Counted from the first letter of the stretch, positions 18,861 through 27,503 are shown. The stretch: DNA of 64,000 nt from Evansella cellulosilytica DSM 2522 (GCF_000177235.2 NC_014829.1:3162001-3226000), one strand, 5' to 3'. The notes: a model not told the origin generated them from the letters alone. Made by a program: numbers and translations.

Positions 18861-18881
18861 TTGTGAAAGGAGGTGGTAATC

Positions 18882-19094
18882 ATGGCATATTTGGCAAATA
18901 CTCGTTTATCTTTAACATTCATTACTGGCTATAACGAAGAAGGTGAGCCAATTTTTAAAGTAAAGAGCTTTAACAATATTGAGCCTTCTACGGAAAATGA
19001 ACAACTATTTTCTACTGCTGCAGCTTTAGCATCTTTACAAAAATACGATGTTGAAAAAATCGAGCGTAGTAATACTTATGAACTCGTAAACTAA
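18882..19094 (+). CDS. DUF1659 family small protein
   Basis: The start is ATG 18882 (MAYLANTRLSL) behind AAAGGAGGTGG, giving 70 residues. The order DUF1659, DUF2922, YvrJ seen here is a recurring set in Bacilli. The protein contains a F-x-V-K-S-F-x-N-I core and ends TYELVN. No biochemical function is known for the family. It is followed after 33 bp by the DUF2922 gene and is almost certainly in the same operon. Confidence 0.85.
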   Translation: MAYLANTRLSLTFITGYNEEGEPIFKVKSFNNIEPSTENEQLFSTAAALASLQKYDVEKIERSNTYELVN

Positions 19095-19127
19095 CAATTA
19101 TATCTCAAAAGGAGGAGGTGAAACGAA

Positions 19128-19352
19128 ATGTCTAAACGACTAGAGCTATTGTTTTCCAATGAAGCTGGGAGAAATGTCACCATTTCTATTGATGATCCGC
19201 TAGAGCCAGTAGATAGTGCCAATGTTTCAAAAGTAATGGACGATGTTATTTTATTCAATGCTTTTACAACGCACGAAGGCTCGCTTGTTGCCAAACGAGG
19301 AGCACGTATTGTAGAGAGAACTGTTCAAGATATTGAGATTACGTCACTATAA
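19128..19352 (+). CDS. DUF2922 family small protein
   Basis: The protein has 74 residues. It has the DUF2922 look (LELLFSNEAGRNVTISIDDP ... DFG/LINAF-like central part, ending in RIVERTVQDIEI). The binding site AAAGGAGGAGGTGA is unusually strong. It is partnered with DUF1659 upstream and YvrJ downstream; the role of the set is unknown. Confidence 0.85.
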   Translation: MSKRLELLFSNEAGRNVTISIDDPLEPVDSANVSKVMDDVILFNAFTTHEGSLVAKRGARIVERTVQDIEITSL

Positions 19353-19372
19353 TTAAAACAAAAGAGGCTGTG

Positions 19373-19411
19373 TTAAAAGGGGGCTATCCCCTGTTTGACA
19401 CAGCCTTTATT
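19373..19411 (+). terminator. Terminator between DUF2922 and yvrJ-like genes
   Basis: The stem AGGCTGTGT/ACACAGCCT (19375-19383, 19398-19406) has an internal GGGG/CCCC extension and is followed by TTTATT. YvrJ would then depend on read-through or its own promoter. Confidence 0.75.
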
Positions 19412-19458
19412 AAATATCTACTAATAGTTTTCCATTATAACTGAAAGGAGCTATAGAA

Positions 19459-19680
19459 ATGGATATGTGGCTTAGTATGCTCAACGAGTACGGCTTTCCT
19501 ATAATCATTACATTCTACTTACTTCATAGAATAGAAAAGAAGTTAGACAAATTAAATGATTCTGTTCTACAGTTAGGTAATGTAAGGATAGGACATAACC
19601 AGTACCATCATGGCACAGTACACGAAAAAGAATTAGGAGCATTACAAAATTCTAAAACTAAAACTAAACAAATTGACTAG
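19459..19680 (+). CDS. YvrJ family small membrane protein
   Basis: The protein has 73 residues: one N-terminal membrane helix (WLSMLNEYGFPIIITFYLL) followed by the charged RIEKKLDKLNDSVLQL segment, characteristic of YvrJ proteins. GAAAGGAGC precedes the ATG. It ends the DUF1659/DUF2922/YvrJ set. Function unknown. Confidence 0.85.
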   Translation: MDMWLSMLNEYGFPIIITFYLLHRIEKKLDKLNDSVLQLGNVRIGHNQYHHGTVHEKELGALQNSKTKTKQID

Positions 19681-19850
19681 TTGTCACTCTTCAGGTGCTT
19701 CCCATCCCTCAATTCTTTGTGCATTATATCAAAATAGTAAAAAAGTTTACAAATTGTTCTTGATTACATGCGTTTTGACTATTCTCTATATGCTATTCTA
19801 ACGTTAAGGAATCATTATTTCCAATGGGTGCGGAATAGAGGGAGGATCAT

Positions 19851-20567
19851 ATGATTGCAACTAGTGGATCTACAAAATATACACATTTATTTGAAAATTT
19901 ACCTCAAAATATAAAACAATTATTGATATTAAATGGTACAGAATTAATTGCAGAAAAAGGTACGATGCTTTTTAATGAAGGGGATTCATCAGACCATATC
20001 TATTATATTCAATCAGGGAAAATTAGATTAAGCAAGACATCAGTTCAAGGAAAAGTATTTTATATGCAAGTAAAAAAAGAATATGACTTCGTTGGTGAAT
20101 TAACGTTATATAACGGTTATAATTACCATTTGAATGCAGAAGTCGTGCAGGACTCAGTACTTTTTAGGTTTGATAGAAAAACGATTGAAGACCTATTTTT
20201 TCAGCATAGTGACTTAGCCATGTATTATATGAAATGGCTAGCTAAAGAAAACCAAACTTTATTGGCCCAGTTTAGAGATTTAATTTTTTGTGGTAAGGAG
20301 GGGGCTGTCTATTCAATATTAATTAGAATGAGTAATGAGTACGGAAAAAAAATAAGTAACGGGATATTAATTAATCGTAAAGTCACCAACCAAGAGCTAG
20401 CAAACTTCGTCGGCGCTACACGAGAGAGCATTAACCGGATATTAAAAAGGTTAATTAATCACAATATCATATCAGTTAATACAAAATATATAACAATACT
20501 GAACAAACAATATTTAGAAGAGCATTTACGATGTAACCACTGCCCCTTTGATGAATGTCATATATAA
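19851..20567 (+). CDS. fnr: Oxygen-sensing Crp/Fnr regulator of the Bacillus Fnr type
   Basis: The protein has 238 residues, the same length as B. subtilis Fnr as I recall it. An N-terminal cyclic-nucleotide-like beta barrel (residues ~15-115) is followed by the dimer helix and a Crp-type helix-turn-helix (VTNQELANFVGATRESINRIL, ~178-198). The last residues carry C228-x2-C231-x4-C236, the C-terminal cysteine triad that binds a [4Fe-4S] cluster in Bacillus Fnr. Asp143 is a plausible fourth ligand. It should activate anaerobic genes when oxygen is low. No nar genes lie in the window. Confidence 0.9.
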   Translation: MIATSGSTKYTHLFENLPQNIKQLLILNGTELIAEKGTMLFNEGDSSDHIYYIQSGKIRLSKTSVQGKVFYMQVKKEYDFVGELTLYNGYNYHLNAEVVQDSVLFRFDRKTIEDLFFQHSDLAMYYMKWLAKENQTLLAQFRDLIFCGKEGAVYSILIRMSNEYGKKISNGILINRKVTNQELANFVGATRESINRILKRLINHNIISVNTKYITILNKQYLEEHLRCNHCPFDECHI

Positions 20568-20582
20568 GAAAAACTTAAAGAT

Positions 20583-20662
20583 GGGACTCAATAGGCTGAT
20601 TTAGAGGGCACTGAAAAACTACTCTGTATTTCAGTACCCTCCTGATTTACCTATCGAGTCCC
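20583..20662. repeat. Nested hairpin repeat with 8-bp direct duplication
   Basis: The outer arms GGGACTCAATAGG (20583-20595) and CCTATCGAGTCCC (20650-20662) belong to the dispersed family. Inside lies a second inverted-repeat unit, GAGGGCACTGAAA ... TTTCAGTACCCTC (20604-20641, 38 bp). It is bordered on both sides by the identical octamer CTGATTTA (20596-20603 and 20642-20649). This reads as a small element inserted into the 8-nt loop of an older copy, with target-site duplication. Confidence 0.7.
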
Positions 20663-20834
20663 TTTATAGTAGCAGTAGTCATTATAACAATAACTGGATT
20701 TATAAAAGTGAGCGAACAGCAAGCCTAATAACAACTTTTGAAACATCTTATTTTTTTGGTATAAATTCTATTATCCTCTCATATTGTCAACTATAAGTAA
20801 TGGACAAGCAGTTAAAATGAGGAGGATTTATATT

Positions 20835-21032
20835 ATGGAAAGTAAACTAGCTTATTCACCTTTATTAGAACGGATTCAACAAAAAAAAACACAATCTCAA
20901 ATTGAAAAGGATGTTTCAATGAAGATTGTGGATATGATCGATATGCTATTAAAAAAATTTACACCTCACTTCTTTTTCATCGGTATACTATACGTGTTAT
21001 CTCTTCTAATACAAGCAGCAATTTTATTTTAG
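20835..21032 (+). CDS. Small single-pass membrane protein, unknown function
   Basis: The start is ATG 20835 (MESKLAYSPLLERIQQ) behind ATGAGGAGG, giving 65 residues. The N-terminal 45 residues are polar and helical, and the last ~22 are a membrane helix (FFFIGILYVLSLLIQAAILF). It lies downstream of fnr and convergent with a TetR gene whose stop is 2 bp away. No family recognised. Confidence 0.65.
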   Translation: MESKLAYSPLLERIQQKKTQSQIEKDVSMKIVDMIDMLLKKFTPHFFFIGILYVLSLLIQAAILF

Positions 21033-21033
21033 A

Positions 21034-21648
21034 TTAATATACGATAATAGCTTCTTTCTTTATTCCTCTAGAGAAAGCTTTAACCGATTCATCAATAAAT
21101 GTTGAAAGGGGAACTTGTGAAACACTTTCGCCTGCTATATATCTGGACATAAAATAACCAAAGTTCATCCATAGAAATGACATAGCTTGAATCTCTGAAT
21201 CGACTGCAATGATTTTTTCTCTTTTTTGCATCTCTGTAAAATAGCGCACTAAATAGTCTTTTAGTATTTTTGGGCTTTCAGCAGTTTTTTCAGCAATCAT
21301 TGGATATGTGTTTCTTTCTTGAAATGCTAATAATACAATTTTTTGATTTTGTATCATATATCGATGGTAGGTCTTACTGACGAGCATAAGATCTTCTTCC
21401 AATTCATAAGTAATATATTTTTGAAAGATGTTTTCCATATCAATGATGTATGAGTACCTTTCAACAGCTGCTTCTAATAACTTTTTTTTCGTTCCAAAGC
21501 GACGAAATAAAGTCATTTCACTAAATCCAGCTTCAGCAGCGATTTCTTTTGTTGTAACTGCTTTAAAACCTCTCTTCTCCATCAAATCAATGGCAGCTCC
21601 TAAAATCTGATCTTCGGTGGACATAAACATCTCATTTTGTTGTTCCAT
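21034..21648 (-). CDS. TetR/AcrR family transcriptional regulator
   Basis: The start is taken at ATG 21648 (MEQQNEMFMSTEDQIL) behind AAAGGTGGG, giving 204 residues. The N-terminal helix-turn-helix is clear (AIDLMEKRGFKAVTTKEIAAEAG ... TLFRRFGTKKKLL). The C-terminal ligand/dimer domain is variable. Targets are unknown; no transporter gene is adjacent, so it may regulate itself or the small membrane protein gene convergent with it. Confidence 0.9.
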   Translation of the reverse strand: MEQQNEMFMSTEDQILGAAIDLMEKRGFKAVTTKEIAAEAGFSEMTLFRRFGTKKKLLEAAVERYSYIIDMENIFQKYITYELEEDLMLVSKTYHRYMIQNQKIVLLAFQERNTYPMIAEKTAESPKILKDYLVRYFTEMQKREKIIAVDSEIQAMSFLWMNFGYFMSRYIAGESVSQVPLSTFIDESVKAFSRGIKKEAIIVY

Positions 21649-21856
21649 AAGGCAACCCACCTTTATCCTTTACTTGTTTTTCTTATATATATTTTATATC
21701 TTTGTGAATAGATGAACAAGATCAAAAGGTCGAATTTCTATGAATGTCATAAAACTTTCATGAAGATGTGAGAATTTTGCATCCTTTTTCTCTCCTCAAT
21801 CCTATTTAGCGACCAAAAACCGAGCTTGGTGAAGCCCCATTTTTAATTTTTTCTTA

Positions 21857-21922
21857 GATGTGGTGAAGCATGTCTAAAGTAGTAGTGATATTCTCGATTC
21901 TGCGCGGGATAGCAATTCCAAC
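21857..21922. repeat. Degenerate copy of the AGTAGTAGTGA intergenic repeat
   Basis: The stretch GGTGAAGCATGTCTAAAGTA continuing into AGTAGTGATATTCTCGATTC matches the central part of the element at 50442-50525. A half of the AACCGAGCTTGGTGAAG motif precedes it near 21818. This gene-free stretch (21649-22021) otherwise holds only a terminator. Confidence 0.5.
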
Positions 21923-21948
21923 GCAAATTTCTTGTCTTAAAAAAAAGA

Positions 21949-21984
21949 AGTGTTAAAAGGGAATTTCCTTTCAACACTTCTAAG
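21949..21984 (-). terminator. Terminator of the coiled-coil lipoprotein gene
   Basis: The inverted repeat GAAGTGTTAAAAGGG/CCTTTCAACACTTC has a T run on the minus-strand side. Confidence 0.75.
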
Positions 21985-22021
21985 ACTGAACGCTTAATAT
22001 TCAATTAATAATTAATTCTCT

Positions 22022-22660
22022 CTACCGCATAATGGCTGCTACTAATTTCCAGTTTTCATCATACTCAAATGTTAGCGTCACTTCTTGAAATTGTGCTTTA
22101 TTAGCTGATTGATAAATTAAGTATTTTGCTGTAAATATATTTTCATCTTTGTTGTAATCATATTCACTTTGGCGAACATAATTGATGGTGTCCATCGATA
22201 TGTACGGGAAAGAATAAACAAAACTATTCGAATCATTAATTAGTAATTGCGATTCAGCACGATTAACAGTGATGTTATCACCAACAACTCTCTCTAAATA
22301 TATATGATTTTCTTCGTCCATAGCTATAAATATATCAGCAGCAAGCTCGTCTAAATCATTTCTTACACTTACTGTTTCTTCAATCTCGTCCCTTAATTCT
22401 AATAATTGTTGGCGATAATTAAAAATATCATCTTTTAATTCTATATTTTCGCTAGACAAATTCTCCATTTGTGAAGATAGCTGTTCATTTTCTTCTTGCA
22501 AATTTGTGACTTGAGCAGCTAGAGATTGATTTCTTTCAATGAGAGTTTCTATATCATCTGTATCTTCTAAATAGTCAACGGCACCATTTGTTTGTTCATT
22601 TGAGCACGCCACTAATAGAACGGTAAATGCAAAACAAGCGGATAAAAATACCCTTTTCAT
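22022..22660 (-). CDS. Coiled-coil lipoprotein of unknown function
   Basis: The protein has 212 residues. The signal MKRVFLSACFAFTVLLVACSNE carries a lipobox with Cys at ~19. Residues ~38-100 form a heptad coiled coil rich in Glu/Gln/Asn/Leu. The C-terminal ~100 residues look like a small beta-rich domain ending TLTFEYDENWKLVAAIMR, reminiscent of NTF2-like folds but not assignable. Anchored outside the membrane. The binding site is AAAAGGAGCG. Confidence 0.75.
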   Translation of the reverse strand: MKRVFLSACFAFTVLLVACSNEQTNGAVDYLEDTDDIETLIERNQSLAAQVTNLQEENEQLSSQMENLSSENIELKDDIFNYRQQLLELRDEIEETVSVRNDLDELAADIFIAMDEENHIYLERVVGDNITVNRAESQLLINDSNSFVYSFPYISMDTINYVRQSEYDYNKDENIFTAKYLIYQSANKAQFQEVTLTFEYDENWKLVAAIMR

Positions 22661-22856
22661 AAGTACGCTCCTTTTAAAAATAAAATTGATTACTATAATA
22701 ATAACTATTATACAACTTATTTATTATACATTTTTCATTAAATGATACTATGTATTCAAAGATAATTAATTTTATCACTTTCTACTTACAGTTGAAAAGG
22801 GTGAATTAATGTCGAAAACTGTTACATGTTTTTTTAATTGATAGGTCCATGTCTGA

Positions 22857-22888
22857 AAAAACCAACTCCATCATAGATGAAGTTGGTT
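22857..22888 (-). terminator. Terminator downstream of the Gly/Trp-rich small protein gene
   Basis: The stem AACCAACTtCATC/GATGgAGTTGGTT is followed by TTTTTTC on the minus strand. Confidence 0.8.
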
Positions 22889-22909
22889 AAATCGCAAGCA
22901 AGCCCTTTT

Positions 22910-23170
22910 TTACCAGAAAAATGCTGTACCTAAAGCGAAACCACCTATAGCAGCAAGGGAAATGGGAACGAGACCAGCTCCCCAGCCCCAACCATAGCCA
23001 AATCCATGGCCTTGTGTTTGTGGTTGACTTGGTTCTAGCCAAACATATTGACGATCAATATCTACGATCTTACCAACATACTCTTTTCGTGTATTAAGAC
23101 AATATATTTTTACAAACTTTCCTCTATGCTTACAGCATAAGTCATAGTAATAAGCAGCATTCCTCATCAT
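22910..23170 (-). CDS. Small Gly-rich protein with conserved DLCCxHRG motif (paralogue of 39826-40161)
   Basis: The start is ATG 23170 (MMRNAAYYYDLCC) behind AAAGGAGGTGGC, giving 86 residues. The N-terminal half has YYDLCCKHRGKFVKI and VGKIVDIDRQYVWLEP, like a small SH3/Sm-like beta barrel. A Gly/Trp/Gln-rich spacer follows, then the hydrophobic end SLAAIGGFALGTAFFW. The same beginning and end occur in the protein at 39826-40161, with only the spacer different. No function known to me; the sporulation-type neighbours of the paralogue suggest a spore role (inference). Confidence 0.75.
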   Translation of the reverse strand: MMRNAAYYYDLCCKHRGKFVKIYCLNTRKEYVGKIVDIDRQYVWLEPSQPQTQGHGFGYGWGWGAGLVPISLAAIGGFALGTAFFW

Positions 23171-23290
23171 GCCACCTCCTTTTCTTCTTTCAACAATAGT
23201 GTATTTAACATACATCTATTTTGTATGGACAATTGCCACGTTCTTTCAAATTCCTTTTGCATATATTAATATTGGGAGGTTGATTTTTAA

Positions 23291-24013
23291 ATGAATGACT
23301 ATACGAACATGCTTGCAGCCTATGGTATTACCGAGGCACGACCTGGAGGAAAAAAAATAACAAATCAAATTTTAGACGATTATCCAATAAAGAAAAATTG
23401 TTTAGTACTAGAAATTGGTTGTGGCATTGGTGATACTGCAAGTGCAATTGTTAAGAAGTTTGGTGCGAAGGTTGTTGCACTAGACTCCCACCCTAAAATG
23501 ATTGAAAAGGCAAAAAATCGTCATATTGAATCAGAGAACATCATCTTTAAGAATGAGGACTTCTTAAATGCTACCTTACCAAAGAAAAAAGCTTTTGATG
23601 TAGTTATTGCAGAATCTGTTCTATCCTTTACTAACCTTGATTCACTATTACCGAAAATGTATGAAACCTTAAAAGATGTTGGTCAACTTTATTGTTTAGA
23701 ACCAATATATTTAACTGGACTAAAGGAACATGAATTAGAGGAGTACAAGAGGTTTTACGGTTTTAAAAGCTTACTTACAATGGAAGAGTGGAAAGCTCTT
23801 TTCTTAAAACACGGATTTACTCTGAAACGCGTTTTAAAAAGTGAAGAAATTGATCAAGAAGACTTGTATGTATACCCAGAACTAATTGTAGACGATAATT
23901 TAGAAAGTAAGCATTCTGAAACATTGAAAAAGCATCAGTTTTTTTCAGAAAAATATTATCCATTTTTTGATTCCGCTTACTTTATCCTAGAAAAATGCTC
24001 TACCAAGGGATAA
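23291..24013 (+). CDS. Class I SAM-dependent methyltransferase
   Basis: The protein has 240 residues with a Rossmann-fold methyltransferase core: motif I LEIGCGIGDTASAI (~residues 40-53), VVALDSHPKMIEKAK (motif II), KNEDFLNATLP and FDVVIAESVLSF. The first 35 residues include a RPGGKK segment. It matches the UbiE/Methyltransf_25-like group; the acceptor is unknown. GGGAGG precedes the ATG by 13 nt. Confidence 0.88.
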   Translation: MNDYTNMLAAYGITEARPGGKKITNQILDDYPIKKNCLVLEIGCGIGDTASAIVKKFGAKVVALDSHPKMIEKAKNRHIESENIIFKNEDFLNATLPKKKAFDVVIAESVLSFTNLDSLLPKMYETLKDVGQLYCLEPIYLTGLKEHELEEYKRFYGFKSLLTMEEWKALFLKHGFTLKRVLKSEEIDQEDLYVYPELIVDDNLESKHSETLKKHQFFSEKYYPFFDSAYFILEKCSTKG

Positions 24014-24087
24014 TGTTAATATTTGCGTAAGCTGCGAGACCACTGTGGAACAGTTTCCAGGTAAGATCCCAGGGTGATAAACCGGAG

Positions 24088-24236
24088 GACACTGAAAAAA
24101 TGGTGTTCTTTTGAGGGACTGAAAAAGGTCGATATTTACCTTTTTCAGTCCCTCTAAGCAATGTGCGTAGCCGTTGCAATCGTTAAAATGCCTGATAGGA
24201 GTGATTTTCCCCCTATCAGGCGAGCGACTGCAATAC
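24088..24236. repeat. Composite hairpin repeat region
   Basis: A partial GGACACTGAAAAAATGG unit (24088-24108) is followed by a perfect 17-bp inverted repeat, GAGGGACTGAAAAAGGT/ACCTTTTTCAGTCCCTC (24113-24129, 24138-24154). A tail follows (TAAGCAATGTGCGTAGCC ... TTGCAATCGTTAAA) and then a second hairpin, CCTGATAGG/CCTATCAGG (24191-24220). The tail recurs at 31850 and, inverted, at 11940-12000. This is the best-preserved copy of the family in the window. It fills the gap between convergent genes. Confidence 0.7.
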
Positions 24237-24344
24237 AAATAAAAGTCACTAAAAGCAAGTGTCGTAAGAGAGGTCAATACATTTTGCCAACTGGCGTTCT
24301 AAAAGAGTCCGTTCAGAGAATCACCCTTTTTTTATACATCTAAA

Positions 24345-25511
24345 TTATTCAAAGGTTCCTCTTTTATTTTCTTGCCCCTCTTTCATCAGCCATTTCCCTT
24401 TTGCCATAACACCTTCGATCACAAGCGATTGTTTATTTATTAAAAGAATGTCTCCATCCTTCCCCTTTTCTATATTACCCTTCTCGTTAAGCTGTAACAT
24501 TCCTGCTGGATTAGATGTGGCTACTTTTAAAGCAATTTCCAACGGTACACCTTCATTTAAAACAGCCTTTCTTATTTCATCATATAAACTTGTAACCCTA
24601 CCAACGCCTAAGCCGATGAAATTTCTATTTTCGTCAAATTTTGGTAAGCTTCCTTGACCATCTGAAGTAAAGGAAATATTTTCAACAGGAACATTTGCCT
24701 CAATTAGCTTTTTCAAACATTTACTGCTTAAGAGTTCATCGTTATCTGAACGGGTAGTACTCGTCGTAAAATCGACGTATCCACCCTTCTTAGCATATTC
24801 TATACCTGCTTCAAGTAATGACTTTGTCCGATTAATATGAGTAGGAATGAACTGTTTCCTCGGAATATCCGTTGTCGTTACAACCTCTTCGAGTAATTCA
24901 AGCTTTCCGCTCCCATCACCAACATGGACGACAACTGCACCACCTTTACCAGAGAGTAACCCTCCAACTCTAGATTCACTTGCAAGCCTTGCTAATTCTT
25001 GACTCGTCGGTTGAGAGGAACGATGATCTGCAATAGCAATTTCTCCTGAACCTATAATCTCATGGATAAACATAATATCAGTCTCAATAGAATCTGTTAA
25101 AGGGGTAACTGGTACATGATAATTACCTGTTAAGCAAAAGCAAGTAATACCTTCCTCTGTTAAACCTTTTGCTTTCGCTACAAGATTACTCATCGTACGT
25201 GCTGCGCCATCTGTCCCTAAAACACCAACGACAGTAGTAATACCACCTTTAATGCAATCTGATAGCTGAAGTTCAGGTGTTCGAGTACGGAAGCTACCTT
25301 CCCCTCCTCCACCTGTAATATGAACATGACCATCAATTAATCCAGGTGCAACGATTTTACCGGTGGCATTAACAATTTCAGTATGTTCACTAATCCCTTG
25401 AATATGTATGTCTTCGTCTATAGCAGCTATACGACCACCAATAATCAATACATCCTTCTGCCCTACATAATGTGGTGCATAAACTTCCCCATTTTTCACT
25501 ACAGTAATCAT
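24345..25511 (-). CDS. iadA: Isoaspartyl dipeptidase (beta-aspartyl-peptidase)
   Basis: The protein has 388 residues and is an amidohydrolase-superfamily enzyme. Features: HVHITGGGGEG (metal ligands H62 and H64), DHRSSQP (~162), SRVGGLLSGKGG, HVGDGSGK, THINR and TTSTTRSDND, all as in isoaspartyl dipeptidases. It cleaves L-isoaspartyl dipeptides from damaged or cyanophycin-type peptides with two metals. The position of the carbamylated bridging lysine (K162 in E. coli) is Glu157 here, aligned from memory. It is monocistronic. Confidence 0.93.
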   Translation of the reverse strand: MITVVKNGEVYAPHYVGQKDVLIIGGRIAAIDEDIHIQGISEHTEIVNATGKIVAPGLIDGHVHITGGGGEGSFRTRTPELQLSDCIKGGITTVVGVLGTDGAARTMSNLVAKAKGLTEEGITCFCLTGNYHVPVTPLTDSIETDIMFIHEIIGSGEIAIADHRSSQPTSQELARLASESRVGGLLSGKGGAVVVHVGDGSGKLELLEEVVTTTDIPRKQFIPTHINRTKSLLEAGIEYAKKGGYVDFTTSTTRSDNDELLSSKCLKKLIEANVPVENISFTSDGQGSLPKFDENRNFIGLGVGRVTSLYDEIRKAVLNEGVPLEIALKVATSNPAGMLQLNEKGNIEKGKDGDILLINKQSLVIEGVMAKGKWLMKEGQENKRGTFE

Positions 25512-25547
25512 AAAAAAATCCCTCTCTCTTAATTTCTCTTTCTATAA

Positions 25548-25650
25548 AAGAAAAACTAAAAACGAGCTTGGTGAAGCTAGTTTTTAGTCTTCAATGAATT
25601 GGAAAAAATGAAGTTGACTCAATAGGTAAAAATCAACCTATTGAGTCAAC
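25548..25650. repeat. Two intergenic hairpins: AACGAGCTT type and GACTCAATAGGT type
   Basis: GAAAAACTAAAAACGAGCTT faces AAGCTAGTTTTTAGTCTTC (25548-25591). This is the same unit as at 41199, 50391 and 50548. The second hairpin, GTTGACTCAATAGGT/ACCTATTGAGTCAAC (25613-25627, 25636-25650), is perfect with an 8-nt loop and lies just after the stop of the next minus-strand gene. Confidence 0.7.
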
Positions 25651-25656
25651 CTTTGT

Positions 25657-25923
25657 TTAAGTATAAAAATAAAAGGCTATAGAAATAGCGATAACACCTA
25701 ATATTCCTAACAAAATTGATGCGTTGGCTTCTTTATTTTTATATAGGAAAATAGAAAGAAAATATATACCTACCATTAAAGCCATAAATAATATTCCATC
25801 GATAATTGGGTGGAATAATGTCGTTTGCATTGTCGTATATTCATATATAGAGTAATTTACTAGCATGGCTATTGACCAACCGACAAAAATCCCAACACCT
25901 ATGTATTTAAGTAGTTTATTCAA
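25657..25923 (-). CDS. Small three-helix membrane protein, unknown function
   Basis: The protein has 88 residues with three hydrophobic helices (YIGVGIFVGWSIAMLVNY, IIDGILFMALMVGIYFLSIFL, ILLGILGVIAISIAFYF). AGAGGTGAACATAG precedes the start. No motif I recognise. Confidence 0.7.
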   Translation of the reverse strand: MNKLLKYIGVGIFVGWSIAMLVNYSIYEYTTMQTTLFHPIIDGILFMALMVGIYFLSIFLYKNKEANASILLGILGVIAISIAFYFYT

Positions 25924-26032
25924 ACTATGTTCACCTCTTTTTTATATTTTTACTTTTTATTTTTAAAATATTGTAATTATTAGTCAGAATACGTAAAATA
26001 AAGTCACAGGAAGAAATTGGAGGCCCATCGTT

Positions 26033-27274
26033 ATGGAACTGTTTTTTCAGTATCTTTTTCAAGCATTTATTATATTAACACCTTTATTATTTTTTCTTAC
26101 CCTTTCAAACAATTTTCAGTTAAAAGGTCATATTGCTATTCGTTTATTAAATTATTCAATCTATATCATTATATTTTTACTAACAGTGCAGTTTCCTATA
26201 TCAATATTTAGTGACCATGTAATTGACTTTCGTCATATTGTTATATTTTTGGCAACACTTTTTAACGGTGTAACTATTGGTGCCTGCTTATTAATCATTG
26301 ATCTCATCTCTCGAATACTTTATGGAGATACCCATTTACTTCTTTGGTTTATGATTAGTTGCTATTTTATCATAATAGCTCAATGGTTATCAACGAATGA
26401 CAGAAGCTGGATTACTCCGAAAAATTTTGCAATGATATCATTTTTGTTTCTCATACCTTATACAATAATATTTTTATACCCAATTAACTATTTCTCATCT
26501 TCTGAATTTCACATTTTCTATAGTGTTATCATAGTATCTCCCATCCCAATTGTTTTTATTATGATTGCTTACGTACAACAAATTGAATTAAATGCCAATC
26601 TGAAAAAAGACTTACAGAAAAGTGAGCAATTACGATTAGTGAGCGAATTAGCTGCTTCTATAGCGCATGAAGTACGAAATCCAATGACAGTTGCCCGTGG
26701 ATTTATACAACTGATTCACTCTAATTCAAAATTAACATCCGAAGAAAAACGCTATTTGAAGCTTACAATGTCTGAACTTGATCGAGCACAGTTGATTATT
26801 ACTGATTATTTATCATTAGCAAAGCCAGCTGATAAAGCTACGAAACAAATTCAAATATATAGCATCATTTATAAAGTGTTACATACGATTGAAGCTTATG
26901 CCCTCATGAATAATGTAAAAGTGAAAATGGATGTTCAAGAGGACATTACGATAATAGGAAACGAACAAAAGCTCACACAAGTAATTTTGAACTTAACTAA
27001 AAATGGCATTGAGGCTATGGAAAACGGTGGGGAACTAATCATAAATGGGTACCGTGAGAGGGAGAAAATTATATTATCCATAAAAGACACTGGTATTGGA
27101 ATGTCCAAAGAACAATTACAACAAATAGGTAAGGCTTATTATTCAACTAAGACAAATGGCACAGGCTTAGGTTTAATGGTTTCCTATAGTATCATCGAAT
27201 CTTTAGGTGGTGCGGTTTCTGTCAAAAGCGAAATCGGTCAAGGAACAGAGTTTATTTTAACGTTTTCACATTAA
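26033..27274 (+). CDS. Membrane sensor histidine kinase, KinB-like
   Basis: The protein has 413 residues. Six hydrophobic helices occupy residues ~5-180. Then comes the HisKA dimer domain with phospho-acceptor H212 (SIAHEVRNPMTVARGF) and the HATPase with N box (NLTKNGIEAMENGG), G1 (DTGIGM) and G2 (GTGLGLMV). The membrane half resembles the 5TM-5TMR_LYT module of the sporulation kinase KinB, and HEVRNPMTVARGFIQL is typical of Spo0F-directed kinases. No response regulator is adjacent, which also fits an orphan phosphorelay kinase. A role in sporulation entry is likely but inferred. TTGGAGG precedes the ATG. Confidence 0.85.
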   Translation: MELFFQYLFQAFIILTPLLFFLTLSNNFQLKGHIAIRLLNYSIYIIIFLLTVQFPISIFSDHVIDFRHIVIFLATLFNGVTIGACLLIIDLISRILYGDTHLLLWFMISCYFIIIAQWLSTNDRSWITPKNFAMISFLFLIPYTIIFLYPINYFSSSEFHIFYSVIIVSPIPIVFIMIAYVQQIELNANLKKDLQKSEQLRLVSELAASIAHEVRNPMTVARGFIQLIHSNSKLTSEEKRYLKLTMSELDRAQLIITDYLSLAKPADKATKQIQIYSIIYKVLHTIEAYALMNNVKVKMDVQEDITIIGNEQKLTQVILNLTKNGIEAMENGGELIINGYREREKIILSIKDTGIGMSKEQLQQIGKAYYSTKTNGTGLGLMVSYSIIESLGGAVSVKSEIGQGTEFILTFSH

Positions 27275-27407
27275 ATAGTATGGTTTACCCACCAACCTTT
27301 TTTTATCTCTTAAGAATCAACACTAGTCTTTAACAGAGTCCTTTATATGGATGAGGGTGTAAAGTAAGTAGTGCCGATCCTAAGGAGAAAAATACAAAAA
27401 TAACCGT

Positions 27408-27452
27408 AATTCCTAGTCCAAATAGATAGCAAATTGGACTAGGAATTTTTAT
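27408..27452 (+). terminator. Terminator of the kinase gene
   Basis: A perfect 14-bp stem AATTCCTAGTCCAA/TTGGACTAGGAATT (27408-27421, 27434-27447) is followed by a T run. Confidence 0.8.
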
Positions 27453-27503
27453 TTTATAACATTTCCTTCAGTTATTCTTTAATTGGAACACGAAATATTA
27501 CTT

